In this document: positions 37,044-46,054 of the stretch, in pieces | Layout of the letters: every line of letters begins with the position of its first letter | How positions within the stretch are numbered: the first letter of the stretch is position 1 | Translations under genes and position numbers: made by a program | The notes under the pieces: model-generated | What the model saw: the letters and a program-made list of their open reading frames with translations, nothing else | Told to the model about the DNA's origin: nothing | Database searches by the model: none | Virus record (IMG/VR): IMGVR_UViG_3300005096_000055 | Location: 1-58,902 of that record | From: a virus | Strand: one strand, 5' to 3' | DNA length: 58,902 bases

Positions 37044-37643
37044 ATGGGGCAGAAGTTCACGAGCGATTCACCATCCATCCAAGAGATCATGAGGCTGAAG
37101 AACAAGCACACGGTCTCGATCGACATCCTCTATGATGCAACGCTTGCAGCGCGCATCAAGGATCTCGAGCGCCAGCTTATGATCGAGATGCGCATCGATG
37201 TCAAGGAGAACCGCACCCCCAAGGCCCCGGACATCAAGAAGCAGATCGAAGAGCTCACCGACGAAGCGATCGCCAAGACCGTCAAGTTCACCTTCGAGGA
37301 CCTCGGTCGCAAGCGATTTGAGGATCTCTGGAAAACCTGCCCTCCAACTGATGAGCAGCGCGAGAAGGGCTATGAATGGAACCCCGATGAGTTCGGTCCA
37401 GTCATCATTGCTGCATCGTGCATCAAGGCTGGGTCGTCTGATGGGCTGACCCTCGAGGAAGCCACCGAGATCTACAATGGCTGGTCAACGGCCGAAGCAG
37501 AGATGCTTGTCATGACGGCGGTGAACGCCAACATGGGGGCGACTTCCGTCCCTTTCTCCGGGATCGGTACCGAAGATCCACCAAGTTCAGGATTGAGCTT
37601 GATTACTGCGCCGATCGAGGAATCCCCTACTCCCACTTCATAG
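37044..37643 (+). CDS. Tail assembly chaperone G
   Basis: 199 residues after GAAGGGATC. Helical, located between tail tube and tape measure, the fixed place of the lambda G-type chaperone. Contains the slippery heptamer CCCTTTC at codons 170-171 that directs a fraction of ribosomes into the GT product. Confidence 0.85.
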   Translation: MGQKFTSDSPSIQEIMRLKNKHTVSIDILYDATLAARIKDLERQLMIEMRIDVKENRTPKAPDIKKQIEELTDEAIAKTVKFTFEDLGRKRFEDLWKTCPPTDEQREKGYEWNPDEFGPVIIAASCIKAGSSDGLTLEEATEIYNGWSTAEAEMLVMTAVNANMGATSVPFSGIGTEDPPSSGLSLITAPIEESPTPTS

Positions 37644-37960
37644 GTGGACCACTCGAGTGGACTGAAGATGATCGATCGATGGTCATGGCTTGGACCATTG
37701 AGAAGTCGCTTCGTTGCCCTGACTGCAACACCTACTACGAGGTATGGGATGAGGACAAGGGTGGCCATCGTCATGCCTACTTCCCTAAGGTCCAGTACTG
37801 CATGGGATGCAAGGCGAAAGAGGATGCGTACTCAGCGATTCGCGAGAACCACAAGGACAATGACAGTGCCACCCATGGGATCCAGATGAACCTCACGCTC
37901 AATGAGGCAGCTCCTGGGTTGCGTTCGCCCCTGAACCACAAACCTATTCAGCACAACTAG
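37044..37960 (+). CDS. Tail assembly chaperone GT (-1 frameshift product)
   Basis: Reads frame 0 to the heptamer C-CCT-TTC at 37550-37556 and continues in frame -1 to 37960, about 305 residues. The -1 frame encodes TKFRIELDYCADRGIPYSHF, then IGGPLEWTEDDRSMVMAWTI, the hallmark of GT proteins, and a zinc ribbon (CPDC...CMGC). A run of five G at 37535-37539 is a second possible slip site. The GT form bridges the tape measure and tube subunits during tail assembly. Confidence 0.85.
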
Positions 37961-37974
37961 CCCTTCTTGGGCTA
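37958..37974 (+). other. Short hairpin before the tape measure gene
   Basis: TAGCCC/GGGCTA with a 5-base loop, starting at the GT stop codon and ending 11 bases before the tape measure start. May limit readthrough or set initiation. Confidence 0.5.
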
Positions 37975-37985
37975 TCCTGTGCCCA

Positions 37986-40976
37986 ATGGCTGACAAAACT
38001 GTAGTAGTTCGATATATAGCGCGCGGTGCAAGCCAGGTTGGCGCTCAGGCACTTGCTGTTGCTCGATCTCACACTACAGCGGCTCAACAGATGGCTCGAG
38101 CCGGTGAACAGGTTGCCGCAAAGTCACGTTCCATAGCTGGCGTTGCTGCATTCGCCGGCAAGGCTGTTCTTGTCGGCCTTGGTGCTGCATTTGCCGTCTC
38201 AGCCAAGGCAGCTATCGACTTCGAATCTGCAATGGCCGGTGTCTACAAGACCCTTGGTGACACAGCCACCGATCAACAGATCGTTGCCCTCGGTGATGCC
38301 CTTCGCGACATGTCGCTTGTCACTCCCGTCAACGTCAATGACCTGGCTGAGATCGCTGAGCTCGGTGGTCAGCTTGGTGTTGGCATCCAGGACATGGAGA
38401 AGTTCGTCAAGACCATTGCTGCGCTTGACGTCTCAACCAACCTGAACTTCGATGATGCAGCAAAGGGGCTTGCACGGTTCTCGAACATCCTCCAGCTCCC
38501 CATCTCGGACGTAGACAAGCTCGGTAACGTCATCGTGGACCTGGGTAACAACCTGGCTACGACCGAATCCGAGATCCTCACGTTCGCCCTTCGCCTTGCA
38601 CCTATTGGCAAGACCATTGGAGCAACCGAAGAGCAGATCCTCGGCATCTCAGCAGCCTTCTCGTCTCTTGGTATACCTGCCGAGCGTGGCGCCACTGCAC
38701 TCCAGCGTTCGTTCCTTGACATCGAGAAGGCAGTCGACTCCGGTGGTCCCAAGCTGCTCAAGTTCGCTCAAGCTGCCGGCATGTCTACTGAGGAATTCAT
38801 CAAGCTCGATGCCATCGGCCGCTTCACTGCATTCACCGAGGGCCTTCGTCGCATCCAGGACGAGGGTGGATCGGCCCTCACGACGCTCAAGAACCTCAAG
38901 ATCAACCAGCAGCGCACGATCCAGGTCCTCCTTGCTGCTGCCGGCGCTGGTGACTTGCTCTCCCTCTCACTCGAGCGGGCAAACACTGCTGGTGACAATG
39001 GCAATGCAATGTGGGAAGAAGCTGCCAGGCGTTATGGGACAACTGAGTCACAGATCCGCCTGATGGCCAATGCATTCAACGACCTGCGCATTGAGCTTGG
39101 CGCCGGGATGATCCCATTCATCAGGGAGATACTTGGTTGGATGAAGGACCTCTTCATGTCAATGAAGGACAATGCCGACACGATCAAGGTATTCGCCAAG
39201 GCACTTCTCTTGATCGTCGGAGCCAAGGGTCTTCTTGGCCTGGGCGTCTCGATATTCAAGGCCGTAGATGCATTGAAAGCAATGAAAGCTGCATGGGCCT
39301 CATCGATGCTCATGGGTGGCGGCATCACGCGTCAGCTTACTGGCGTCTCAACGGCCCTTGGTGGGCTAGTAGGCGTACTCGGCGTGGCAGTGATTGCCTT
39401 CACTGCATACACAGCATGGCAGGCACGCTCGGCACGCAAGGCTCGCATCCTCAGGGAACAGGTTGAAGGGCTCAATGATGCGATCGATGCTGGGTCGTCA
39501 GTCGAATCAACCCTTGCTGACTTCATTGGTGAGTCCTTGGGTGAAAGTGACAAGTTGCTCGAGTTCTTCCGCTTTGCAGGGATTGGAACGCGTGAGCTTG
39601 CAGTTGCAGTGAGTGACCTCGATGGAACGGGCATGGAGGACCTCATTGCACGGATGGTTGAGTACAAGAGTGCAACCGAAGATGCGTTCTTCGAGACGGA
39701 CACCATCACAGAAGAACAGATGAAGAGCACCAGGATGCTGGGTCAGGCGATCTCCTTTGTTGGTGACATGAGGGTCATTGCAACCGAACGGCAGATCGAC
39801 GCTGACAGGCGCCTCACCGATGAGCTGCTGAACCAAGATGCAGCAACACAGCGACTCATTGCTCAGGCACGCCAGCTCTTCAAGGCCTACGAGGCACCAA
39901 AGCGGAAGATCTCATTCCTTGATGCTGTGTATGGAGGATCCAAGGAAGCTGTGAAGGCATGGGAGGATTTCGTCAAGGACTCCGACGAAGCCCTTGACCA
40001 GTACGGCAAGAACGTCATCGATGCATTTGACAATGCGCGCGATGCGATCACGAGCGGAATGGGTGCTTGGGACGAGTACAGCGGTGCCGTGAAACTGAAC
40101 CTGACAAAGGCACGCAAGGCCATGAAGCTGCGCCTCAAGGATGCTGTTGAGTGGAACGAAACGCTCAAGACACTCATTGCATCCGGTGCAACATCTGAGA
40201 CCATCACATTTTTTGAGAACTACTCCCTCGAGGAGAAGGCTGCCCTCACATCACTGCTCAAGGAAAGTCCAGAAGAGTTCTTCAAGTATGTCGGCCAGTG
40301 GGAAGATTTCATCGACGACATCAACTCAACCGTAGAAGACAACCTCAGGATACGCGGGATCTTCAAGCAGAAGATGGATGAGTTCGTGATCGAGATGATT
40401 GCTGGTGCTCGCAAGCTTGAGGATACGGGTACAAGTGCTTGGGAGGGGTTCGTTACCCAGACATTCGAGGAACTCGCCAAGCTTCCTATCGGCGGGAAGA
40501 AGCTGATGATCGAGACGATACGCGCCATGGGTGACTCGGGTGTGCTGGCCGATATGTTCGGTGTTGGGCAGAACGTCATCGATGCCCTCATCAAGGGCAT
40601 GATTGCTATGCGCGGACCGCTGATAGGTGCCATGGGTGGTCTTGCCGATGTGACGATGACAACAGCTAACGGGAAATTCGAGATCACTTCCCCATCCAAG
40701 GTCTTCATGGGCATCGGTGAGAACGTCACCAAGGGCCTGATGCTCGGCATGGAGAAGGGTATGAACCTCGACCAGTATGACAACTTCATTGGCGGGTTCA
40801 GAAAGTCGGCTTTCGGTGGCGGCAATGGCGCTCCAACCACAGTCAACAACTCGAGCTCGCAAGCAACGACAGTGGTTGTCCAGGATGCGAACTATCGTGA
40901 CCTACGTTCAGACATCTCAGCCGGCTTGATCGCTGGTGGGGTGAACCGTCAAGTAGAGGTGTTGGTGAAACGATGA
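37986..40976 (+). CDS. Tape measure protein
   Basis: 996 residues. The N-terminal region ALAVARSHTTAAQQMARAGE, a hydrophobic stretch, then FESAMAGVYKTLGDTATDQQ and SAAFSSLGIPAERGATALQR match the phage minor tail (tape measure) domain. Long helices with hydrophobic spans near residues 395-480 (GVVGLLVGVLGVAVIAF-like region TALGGLVGVLGVAVIAFTAY). Sets tail length; about 1,000 residues predicts a tail near 150 nm by the usual 0.15 nm per residue. Confidence 0.92.
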   Translation: MADKTVVVRYIARGASQVGAQALAVARSHTTAAQQMARAGEQVAAKSRSIAGVAAFAGKAVLVGLGAAFAVSAKAAIDFESAMAGVYKTLGDTATDQQIVALGDALRDMSLVTPVNVNDLAEIAELGGQLGVGIQDMEKFVKTIAALDVSTNLNFDDAAKGLARFSNILQLPISDVDKLGNVIVDLGNNLATTESEILTFALRLAPIGKTIGATEEQILGISAAFSSLGIPAERGATALQRSFLDIEKAVDSGGPKLLKFAQAAGMSTEEFIKLDAIGRFTAFTEGLRRIQDEGGSALTTLKNLKINQQRTIQVLLAAAGAGDLLSLSLERANTAGDNGNAMWEEAARRYGTTESQIRLMANAFNDLRIELGAGMIPFIREILGWMKDLFMSMKDNADTIKVFAKALLLIVGAKGLLGLGVSIFKAVDALKAMKAAWASSMLMGGGITRQLTGVSTALGGLVGVLGVAVIAFTAYTAWQARSARKARILREQVEGLNDAIDAGSSVESTLADFIGESLGESDKLLEFFRFAGIGTRELAVAVSDLDGTGMEDLIARMVEYKSATEDAFFETDTITEEQMKSTRMLGQAISFVGDMRVIATERQIDADRRLTDELLNQDAATQRLIAQARQLFKAYEAPKRKISFLDAVYGGSKEAVKAWEDFVKDSDEALDQYGKNVIDAFDNARDAITSGMGAWDEYSGAVKLNLTKARKAMKLRLKDAVEWNETLKTLIASGATSETITFFENYSLEEKAALTSLLKESPEEFFKYVGQWEDFIDDINSTVEDNLRIRGIFKQKMDEFVIEMIAGARKLEDTGTSAWEGFVTQTFEELAKLPIGGKKLMIETIRAMGDSGVLADMFGVGQNVIDALIKGMIAMRGPLIGAMGGLADVTMTTANGKFEITSPSKVFMGIGENVTKGLMLGMEKGMNLDQYDNFIGGFRKSAFGGGNGAPTTVNNSSSQATTVVVQDANYRDLRSDISAGLIAGGVNRQVEVLVKR

Positions 40977-41767
40977 GCTGGGATGTTGCCTACAAAGCTG
41001 GACCACCAGGAGGTGCGCTCTCCACCATCCTGGACTACGCCACCATGGTGCGCATCACCAATGAGTGGTCACTTGGGTACCGCGGGTCCGATCCCATGTC
41101 ACAGTACAAGCATGGGGAAGAGTCCTCACCACGCAAGTTCATGCCATCAGCGAACTTCAACATCGAATGCACACTGCGCGACACCAACGCTGCAGGGCTC
41201 ATCGTTCATGCTGACGGAGCCCCTGGCCATCGCCTTGAGAACTTCTCAACCCTCAAGCAGCTATTCGCCGGCACGCAAGGCAAACTCGTCCGCATTGAGC
41301 GCACCATGCCTGATACCGGCACCACCTACATCGATTGCTGGCAAGTTGGCGTTGCAATGCCAACACAGAACCGCATGACATACTCGTGGCCGATGCGCGC
41401 GCCGAGACCGTTCTGGATAGGAGCAGCCGACCTCCTCAATGCAACACCGGTCTTCACCATTGCAGGTGATGCACCGATCGATGATGCAGTCCTTGACTTC
41501 ACTGGTGGCTCAACCGACTCGCGCCTCACTCACAGCCCAACAGGTGATTGGATCGAAATCGCCGGCGTGCTCCCTGCTGGTGGTGTGCGTGTTGATATCG
41601 GAGCCGGTACCTGTGTCAAGATCACAGGCGGTGCGGACTACTCGAACAACCTACGCGTGTTGACTCCATGGTGGATGGAGCTTGACCCTGGTGCAAACAG
41701 CGTTGTGGTGAGCCAGTCTGCCGGAGTCGCTGTCGTTACTGCCGACTGGTACACAAAGTGGCGGTGA
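40973..41767 (+). CDS. Distal tail protein
   Basis: 264 residues, ATGA-coupled to the tape measure. Order and the pattern of an N-terminal beta domain with VRITNEWSLGYRG plus a C-terminal sandwich (DWIEIAGVLPAGGVRVDIGA) fit the Dit-like baseplate hub protein that links the tail tube to the receptor-binding machinery. Confidence 0.8.
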   Translation: MSWDVAYKAGPPGGALSTILDYATMVRITNEWSLGYRGSDPMSQYKHGEESSPRKFMPSANFNIECTLRDTNAAGLIVHADGAPGHRLENFSTLKQLFAGTQGKLVRIERTMPDTGTTYIDCWQVGVAMPTQNRMTYSWPMRAPRPFWIGAADLLNATPVFTIAGDAPIDDAVLDFTGGSTDSRLTHSPTGDWIEIAGVLPAGGVRVDIGAGTCVKITGGADYSNNLRVLTPWWMELDPGANSVVVSQSAGVAVVTADWYTKWR

Positions 41768-41775
41768 TCTGAACC

Positions 41776-43869
41776 ATGACTGCCATCAGATACGAAGTGT
41801 GGACGAGACAGGAGTCCGGTTCGTTCACGCGCAAGTTCCCTATCCGCGGAGAGGTCTCTGCATCATTCCAAACGGACCTGTTCGGGCGTGCGACGCTATC
41901 TCTCCCCGTCAACCATGCACGGCTTGACGACCTGCTCTACATCGACAAGTCCAACCGCGCCCTCGACAACGCATCCGTCATACGCGCCTACATCGGTACC
42001 ACCCCTATCTATGACTTCTACGTTGAATCACTTGACATGAACTTCACCGATACAGGCTCGAGGACAGCGATAGTTGAGGGCGGTAGTCGCGGCACATGCC
42101 TGGATCGAGTGTCAGTCCGGCAGTACGACTGGAACGTGAAGCCTTCTATCGATCCCGATTGGGAGTATGGGGTCGGTGGGAGCAACGGTCTTGTTAACCC
42201 AGGCTTCGAGGATTGGGACTGGAATGGTGACGCAGAATCCGGTGCCATCACGCCGTGGAAAGACACACCGAACGATTCGATATTCGACACACCCGCCGTG
42301 TCCCTCATCGTGCAGTCAACCGATGTGTTCGCAGGGACCTATGCCTTCGAGGTCGACCCGTCAACAGTCCACTCTGGGATGCAATCACCACCGATCAAGG
42401 TTGAAGGCGGTAAGCAGTACGTCTTTACAGCGAAACTGAAGGACCCCGCCGCTTCCGGCGATCGTTACACGATGTACGTCAAGATGGGCGATGGGTCGGT
42501 TCTGAATGTTGGGGCCGCTGTCTGGTCCGGATATGGGATTGCAGAACTCGCAGGCGCAGCATATGAGGCCGGTGCGTCGGACGGTACGTGGCAGAACTTG
42601 ACCTTGACGATCACGTTTGGGTCAGACGTAACGGAGACAACGATTTCGATCATTTACGACGACCATGTTGGTGGTGTCGGCGGGCTGTTCCGTGTCGACA
42701 ACATTACGATCTCTGGACCTGGTATCGGGTTGGATCCATGGGAAGCGGTTGGCTACTTCGATACGTTCGAGTTGAATTCAACGATCAAGCGCAATGGTGC
42801 GAACTCGCTGCAATTGAAGGTCAATGCAGCGTCACCGCTCGGCGGGTCCGGAGTACGTGAGAAAGTCGAAGGCCTGATCATTGGCAAAACCTACACTTGG
42901 GGTGGCTGGTTCCAGCATGACGGGGCAGGAAATGAACCGATTCGCATCGTCGCGAAACGCCCAGCAGGGTCCTATGTTGGGCAGTCACTCACCCAAATCC
43001 CTACGGGCGTCGTCAACTGGACGTTCGCCTATGTCACTTTCGTAGCAGACACAACCGAGCTGTGGCTTGACTTCCGGTACGACGCTGCCGGCGCATCACC
43101 AAACATCTACTTCGAGGATGCATCATTCACGAACAGCCTTCCTGCTGCAACGGTCGGCAAGATACTCAATGACCTTCTCGATGATGCTGGCATCAACCAT
43201 GTAGCCGACAGCCGCACCGCATTGGCATGGTTGTCTCGCACCTTCACCGATACCTTGGATTCCTCCGGCGTTGCCTGGGACCAAGACATCGATATCCGCA
43301 TTCGACGGGGAGTCACTTACCGCTCTGTGATCGAGACCATGGAAGGCATGGGGTACGAGTTCTCCATCGATGTCAATCCGGCTGACGAAACCGATTGGCG
43401 CCTCAATGCCTACAACCCGGGGAACATGGGCACTGACCACTCTGTACTCGATGGTCCAGCAATCCTTTCCCGCCCAGGCTTAATGGCTGCTGGACCATTC
43501 ATCCGTCGCGAGCCCGTCTCAACCTACACCATGGTTGAGGGTGACAACTTCTATTGGGAGGAGTACCGCGACACAGCAATCGAAACGAATTGGGGTGAGC
43601 TCGAGACCTACCTTGGATCCCCTGATTCATTGTCAGGAGTACTGCTCAAGCATGCCACCGAGATCGTTACGTCCGATGCAAGTGAGTCGCTCATCTTGTC
43701 GTTCGCCGGCCACCTTCTCACCCCCGGTATCAACTACGACGTTGGCGACACTATTCGCATCACACTTGGCGACATGTACTACCCTTCATCGAAGTTCAGG
43801 GTTGCAGCAATCTCGGTGAGCGACAATGAGATAGAGCCACAGTTCCAAGTCGAATTCCAACCGGTGTAA
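41776..43869 (+). CDS. Baseplate hub or minor tail protein with carbohydrate-binding modules
   Basis: 697 residues. The N-terminal 120 residues and the C-terminal part (TAIETNWGELETYLGSPDSL, DSRTALAWLSRTFTDTLDSS) form the tail hub. Between them are two jelly-roll modules of CBM_4_9 type, one opening LVNPGFEDWDWNGDAESGAI and one FDTFELNSTIKRNGANSLQL. They would bind cell-wall sugars and position the tail. Weak ribosome-binding site. Confidence 0.82.
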   Translation: MTAIRYEVWTRQESGSFTRKFPIRGEVSASFQTDLFGRATLSLPVNHARLDDLLYIDKSNRALDNASVIRAYIGTTPIYDFYVESLDMNFTDTGSRTAIVEGGSRGTCLDRVSVRQYDWNVKPSIDPDWEYGVGGSNGLVNPGFEDWDWNGDAESGAITPWKDTPNDSIFDTPAVSLIVQSTDVFAGTYAFEVDPSTVHSGMQSPPIKVEGGKQYVFTAKLKDPAASGDRYTMYVKMGDGSVLNVGAAVWSGYGIAELAGAAYEAGASDGTWQNLTLTITFGSDVTETTISIIYDDHVGGVGGLFRVDNITISGPGIGLDPWEAVGYFDTFELNSTIKRNGANSLQLKVNAASPLGGSGVREKVEGLIIGKTYTWGGWFQHDGAGNEPIRIVAKRPAGSYVGQSLTQIPTGVVNWTFAYVTFVADTTELWLDFRYDAAGASPNIYFEDASFTNSLPAATVGKILNDLLDDAGINHVADSRTALAWLSRTFTDTLDSSGVAWDQDIDIRIRRGVTYRSVIETMEGMGYEFSIDVNPADETDWRLNAYNPGNMGTDHSVLDGPAILSRPGLMAAGPFIRREPVSTYTMVEGDNFYWEEYRDTAIETNWGELETYLGSPDSLSGVLLKHATEIVTSDASESLILSFAGHLLTPGINYDVGDTIRITLGDMYYPSSKFRVAAISVSDNEIEPQFQVEFQPV

Positions 43870-43879
43870 GCGGGCGCAC

Positions 43880-44368
43880 ATGACAATCAAACGAAGACGA
43901 TACGACAAGGAGTCGTCGCAAGCTGCCGGGTTGGACTACCTGTTGCGGAGAATCGACCGGCTCACTACGGAACCATTGACGAGCGCAAAAGCGACGGGCG
44001 GCTACACGTTTACCGGCCCGATCGAACCGACATTTCTTGTCGCATCGGTTGATGCACGGTCTGCCATACGCGACGTTGCAGACTTCGTATGTGACGGTGT
44101 GAACGACGAGGAAGAAATCCAGTATGCGTTGGACCTTCTCAAATTCACAGGCGGATGTGTCGTGTTGTCCCGCGGCCAGTTCCACATGGGGAACGATGTC
44201 GCTGCCGTCACAATTGTTGTCCATGCAAACGTCGCTCTGGTTGGCCGCGGTGAACATGTGACCCAGTTTGTGTCTGATCCTTTGGCTGCAATGTTCGACT
44301 TCCAAATCACATATACGACGAACTCTAAGCTGGCAGACTTCTCAATCATCGAGGTAGGGTTCGACTGA
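43880..44368 (+). CDS. Tailspike N-terminal half (pectate-lyase-like beta-helix start)
   Basis: 162 residues. The first 30 are a basic coiled adaptor; ASVDARSAIRDVADFVCDGV, NDEEEIQYALDLLKFTGGCV and VLSRGQFHMGN are the start of a pectate-lyase-like right-handed beta helix. It stops after only a few turns at a TGATGG junction with the next gene, which continues helix-like sequence in the -1 frame. No ribosome-binding site is clear. Confidence 0.75.
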   Translation: MTIKRRRYDKESSQAAGLDYLLRRIDRLTTEPLTSAKATGGYTFTGPIEPTFLVASVDARSAIRDVADFVCDGVNDEEEIQYALDLLKFTGGCVVLSRGQFHMGNDVAAVTIVVHANVALVGRGEHVTQFVSDPLAAMFDFQITYTTNSKLADFSIIEVGFD

Positions 44369-45333
44369 TGGCTATCACAGGACTCCCCGTAATCGCACCG
44401 GCATCCGGAATGGCAGGCGTGCTGCATCACATGTCGAACCTCGACGTGACTGCGTTGACGAGCCAAGACGGTGTTTGGTCGTGTCCCGACACCGGGTCGA
44501 CGATAGAGAACGTGTCGGTGACTGGCGGTAATGGTGCAACGAAATACGGGATGCGTGTCGGGGCCACCGTGTCAGCTACGAGAGGCAAATACGCGAACGT
44601 GTCGGTTGCTGCTTCGTCAGGCGACGGACTGTGGCTGACCTATGTCGAAGAATGCCAGTTCGTGAATCTCAGCGTGGACCGGCCGATCAAGCACGGCATC
44701 AACGTCGATTTGGCATCGAACCGCAACCAGTTCGACAATGTGATATTGAACAATCCGTCGAATGCGAACTCGGGGATATCGGATGGTATTCACGTCGCAG
44801 ATGGCGACTCGAATATCTTCGACAATGTGACGTTCGACCCTCTGCTAGTAGCGACACACAAGTCGGCATTCGATTTGTCGGGCGGGGTCGACAACCGTGT
44901 CGGCCAATGTGTGTTGATACCGGGAACAGCAGAGGCATATTTGGAAACTGCTGTAGGGGACAACGACTTTGGCATGGACGTTGTTCGGTTCGTCATCCCG
45001 GGCACCGCTACCGTTGGTACTGGAGTTGAGCGCATTTACGCCGAGGTCGACCGTCAGGTGTTCGCCTGTCGAGTCACTGCGAATACAGCACCAACTGGCG
45101 CTGACCTGATCGTCGATGTGAACAAAGATGCAGTGACGATCTTCACGACTGCAGCGAACCGTCCAAAGATCCTTGCAACAGCGGTATTGGGTGCGTGGGC
45201 ACTACCCGACCGTGTAGCATCCGCTGGTACGAAAGTCGCGAAGGGTTCCTACCTCACCGTTGATCGAGATCAGATAGGTGCCACTGTGGCAGGTGCAGAC
45301 CTGACAGTCGAGATCATGTGGAGGAAAGAATGA
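44368..45333 (+). CDS. Tailspike C-terminal half (beta-helix)
   Basis: 321 residues. Repeating strands with IENVSVTGGNGATKYGMRVG, NVSVAASSGDGLWLTYVEEC, QFVNLSVDRPIKHGINVDLA and NQFDNVILNNPSNANSGISD are right-handed beta-helix coils, followed by a C-terminal domain (GVERIYAEVDRQVFACRVTA) that may trimerise or bind receptor. Coupled to the N-terminal half by TGATG, so the two chains are made together and may assemble as one spike. Confidence 0.78.
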   Translation: MAITGLPVIAPASGMAGVLHHMSNLDVTALTSQDGVWSCPDTGSTIENVSVTGGNGATKYGMRVGATVSATRGKYANVSVAASSGDGLWLTYVEECQFVNLSVDRPIKHGINVDLASNRNQFDNVILNNPSNANSGISDGIHVADGDSNIFDNVTFDPLLVATHKSAFDLSGGVDNRVGQCVLIPGTAEAYLETAVGDNDFGMDVVRFVIPGTATVGTGVERIYAEVDRQVFACRVTANTAPTGADLIVDVNKDAVTIFTTAANRPKILATAVLGAWALPDRVASAGTKVAKGSYLTVDRDQIGATVAGADLTVEIMWRKE

Positions 45334-45692
45334 CGGCGGATGGATACCTACGGTTTGCAGCGATGGTTGCTGCTGCTGGTGGAGTAGCGTTGGCGCTTCA
45401 TCTCATTTGGCGACACATCCTCATCCCTACATGGGAGTTCATGAAGCATGTAGTGGCGATCACAAGGGCAATCGTTGTATTCATCGAGGCACAACCTACG
45501 CTTATCGATATCGCACATGAGTTCAAACCGAATGACGGTGACTCATTGCGTGACCAGATCGATACTGCCAACATCAGGCTCGGGAACATTGAGGGCCAGA
45601 TGGAGATCCTCATACAAAGACACCTGTGGGATGGTGAAGTAGATCGTGGGCAAGCGACCATAGCCATCGATCAGCAGGATGATGAGGTGTGA
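45330..45692 (+). CDS. Membrane protein (DUF2746-like)
   Basis: 120 residues, ATGA-coupled with GGAGG. One membrane segment (FAAMVAAAGGVALALHLIWR) and an amphipathic helical tail (DSLRDQIDTANIRLGNIEGQ). Similar single-span proteins occur between tail and lysis genes in actinophages. Could be a lysis accessory; not proven. Confidence 0.7.
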   Translation: MTADGYLRFAAMVAAAGGVALALHLIWRHILIPTWEFMKHVVAITRAIVVFIEAQPTLIDIAHEFKPNDGDSLRDQIDTANIRLGNIEGQMEILIQRHLWDGEVDRGQATIAIDQQDDEV

Positions 45693-45748
45693 ACTGCAGG
45701 GTATTTCCTGTACGATGATTGTTGATCACGACAGAAGGGGCTGGGTGA

Positions 45749-46054
45749 ATGTCCGATTACGCTCGAGAACTACGTCAGATGAACGGAACAAGATTCCCAC
45801 CGAACCCATGCAAGGTACTCCGCATATGGGTTGACGGTGATGAAGAGAAGTACCACGAAGTGCTTGCTGCGATGTTCATGCGCGACGAGCTCACAAACCA
45901 GCTCTATGAGCTCGAACACGTTGCTCGCGTCCTCACCAAGGACCTGGAGCCCACCACCAACATTCGCATCACACGCAACGATGTCTGGAAGCACCGCAAG
46001 GGCCAATGCAATGGCTGCAACATCATGGCAGATAGGGCTGAGAACCAATCGTGA
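45749..46054 (+). CDS. Phage protein of unknown function
   Basis: 101 residues after AGAAGGGG. NPCKVLRIWVDGDEEKYHEV and NIRITRNDVWKHRKGQCNGC: helical with a C-terminal CNGC. It may include a small HTH-like segment. Coupled by GTGA to the phosphoesterase gene. Confidence 0.65.
   Translation: MSDYARELRQMNGTRFPPNPCKVLRIWVDGDEEKYHEVLAAMFMRDELTNQLYELEHVARVLTKDLEPTTNIRITRNDVWKHRKGQCNGCNIMADRAENQS

Noticed and set aside
37679-37960. Independent 93-residue gene downstream of the tail chaperone
   Set aside because: The frame is open upstream without a start, encodes the T part of GT, and follows a slippery site, so it is the -1 frameshift extension.
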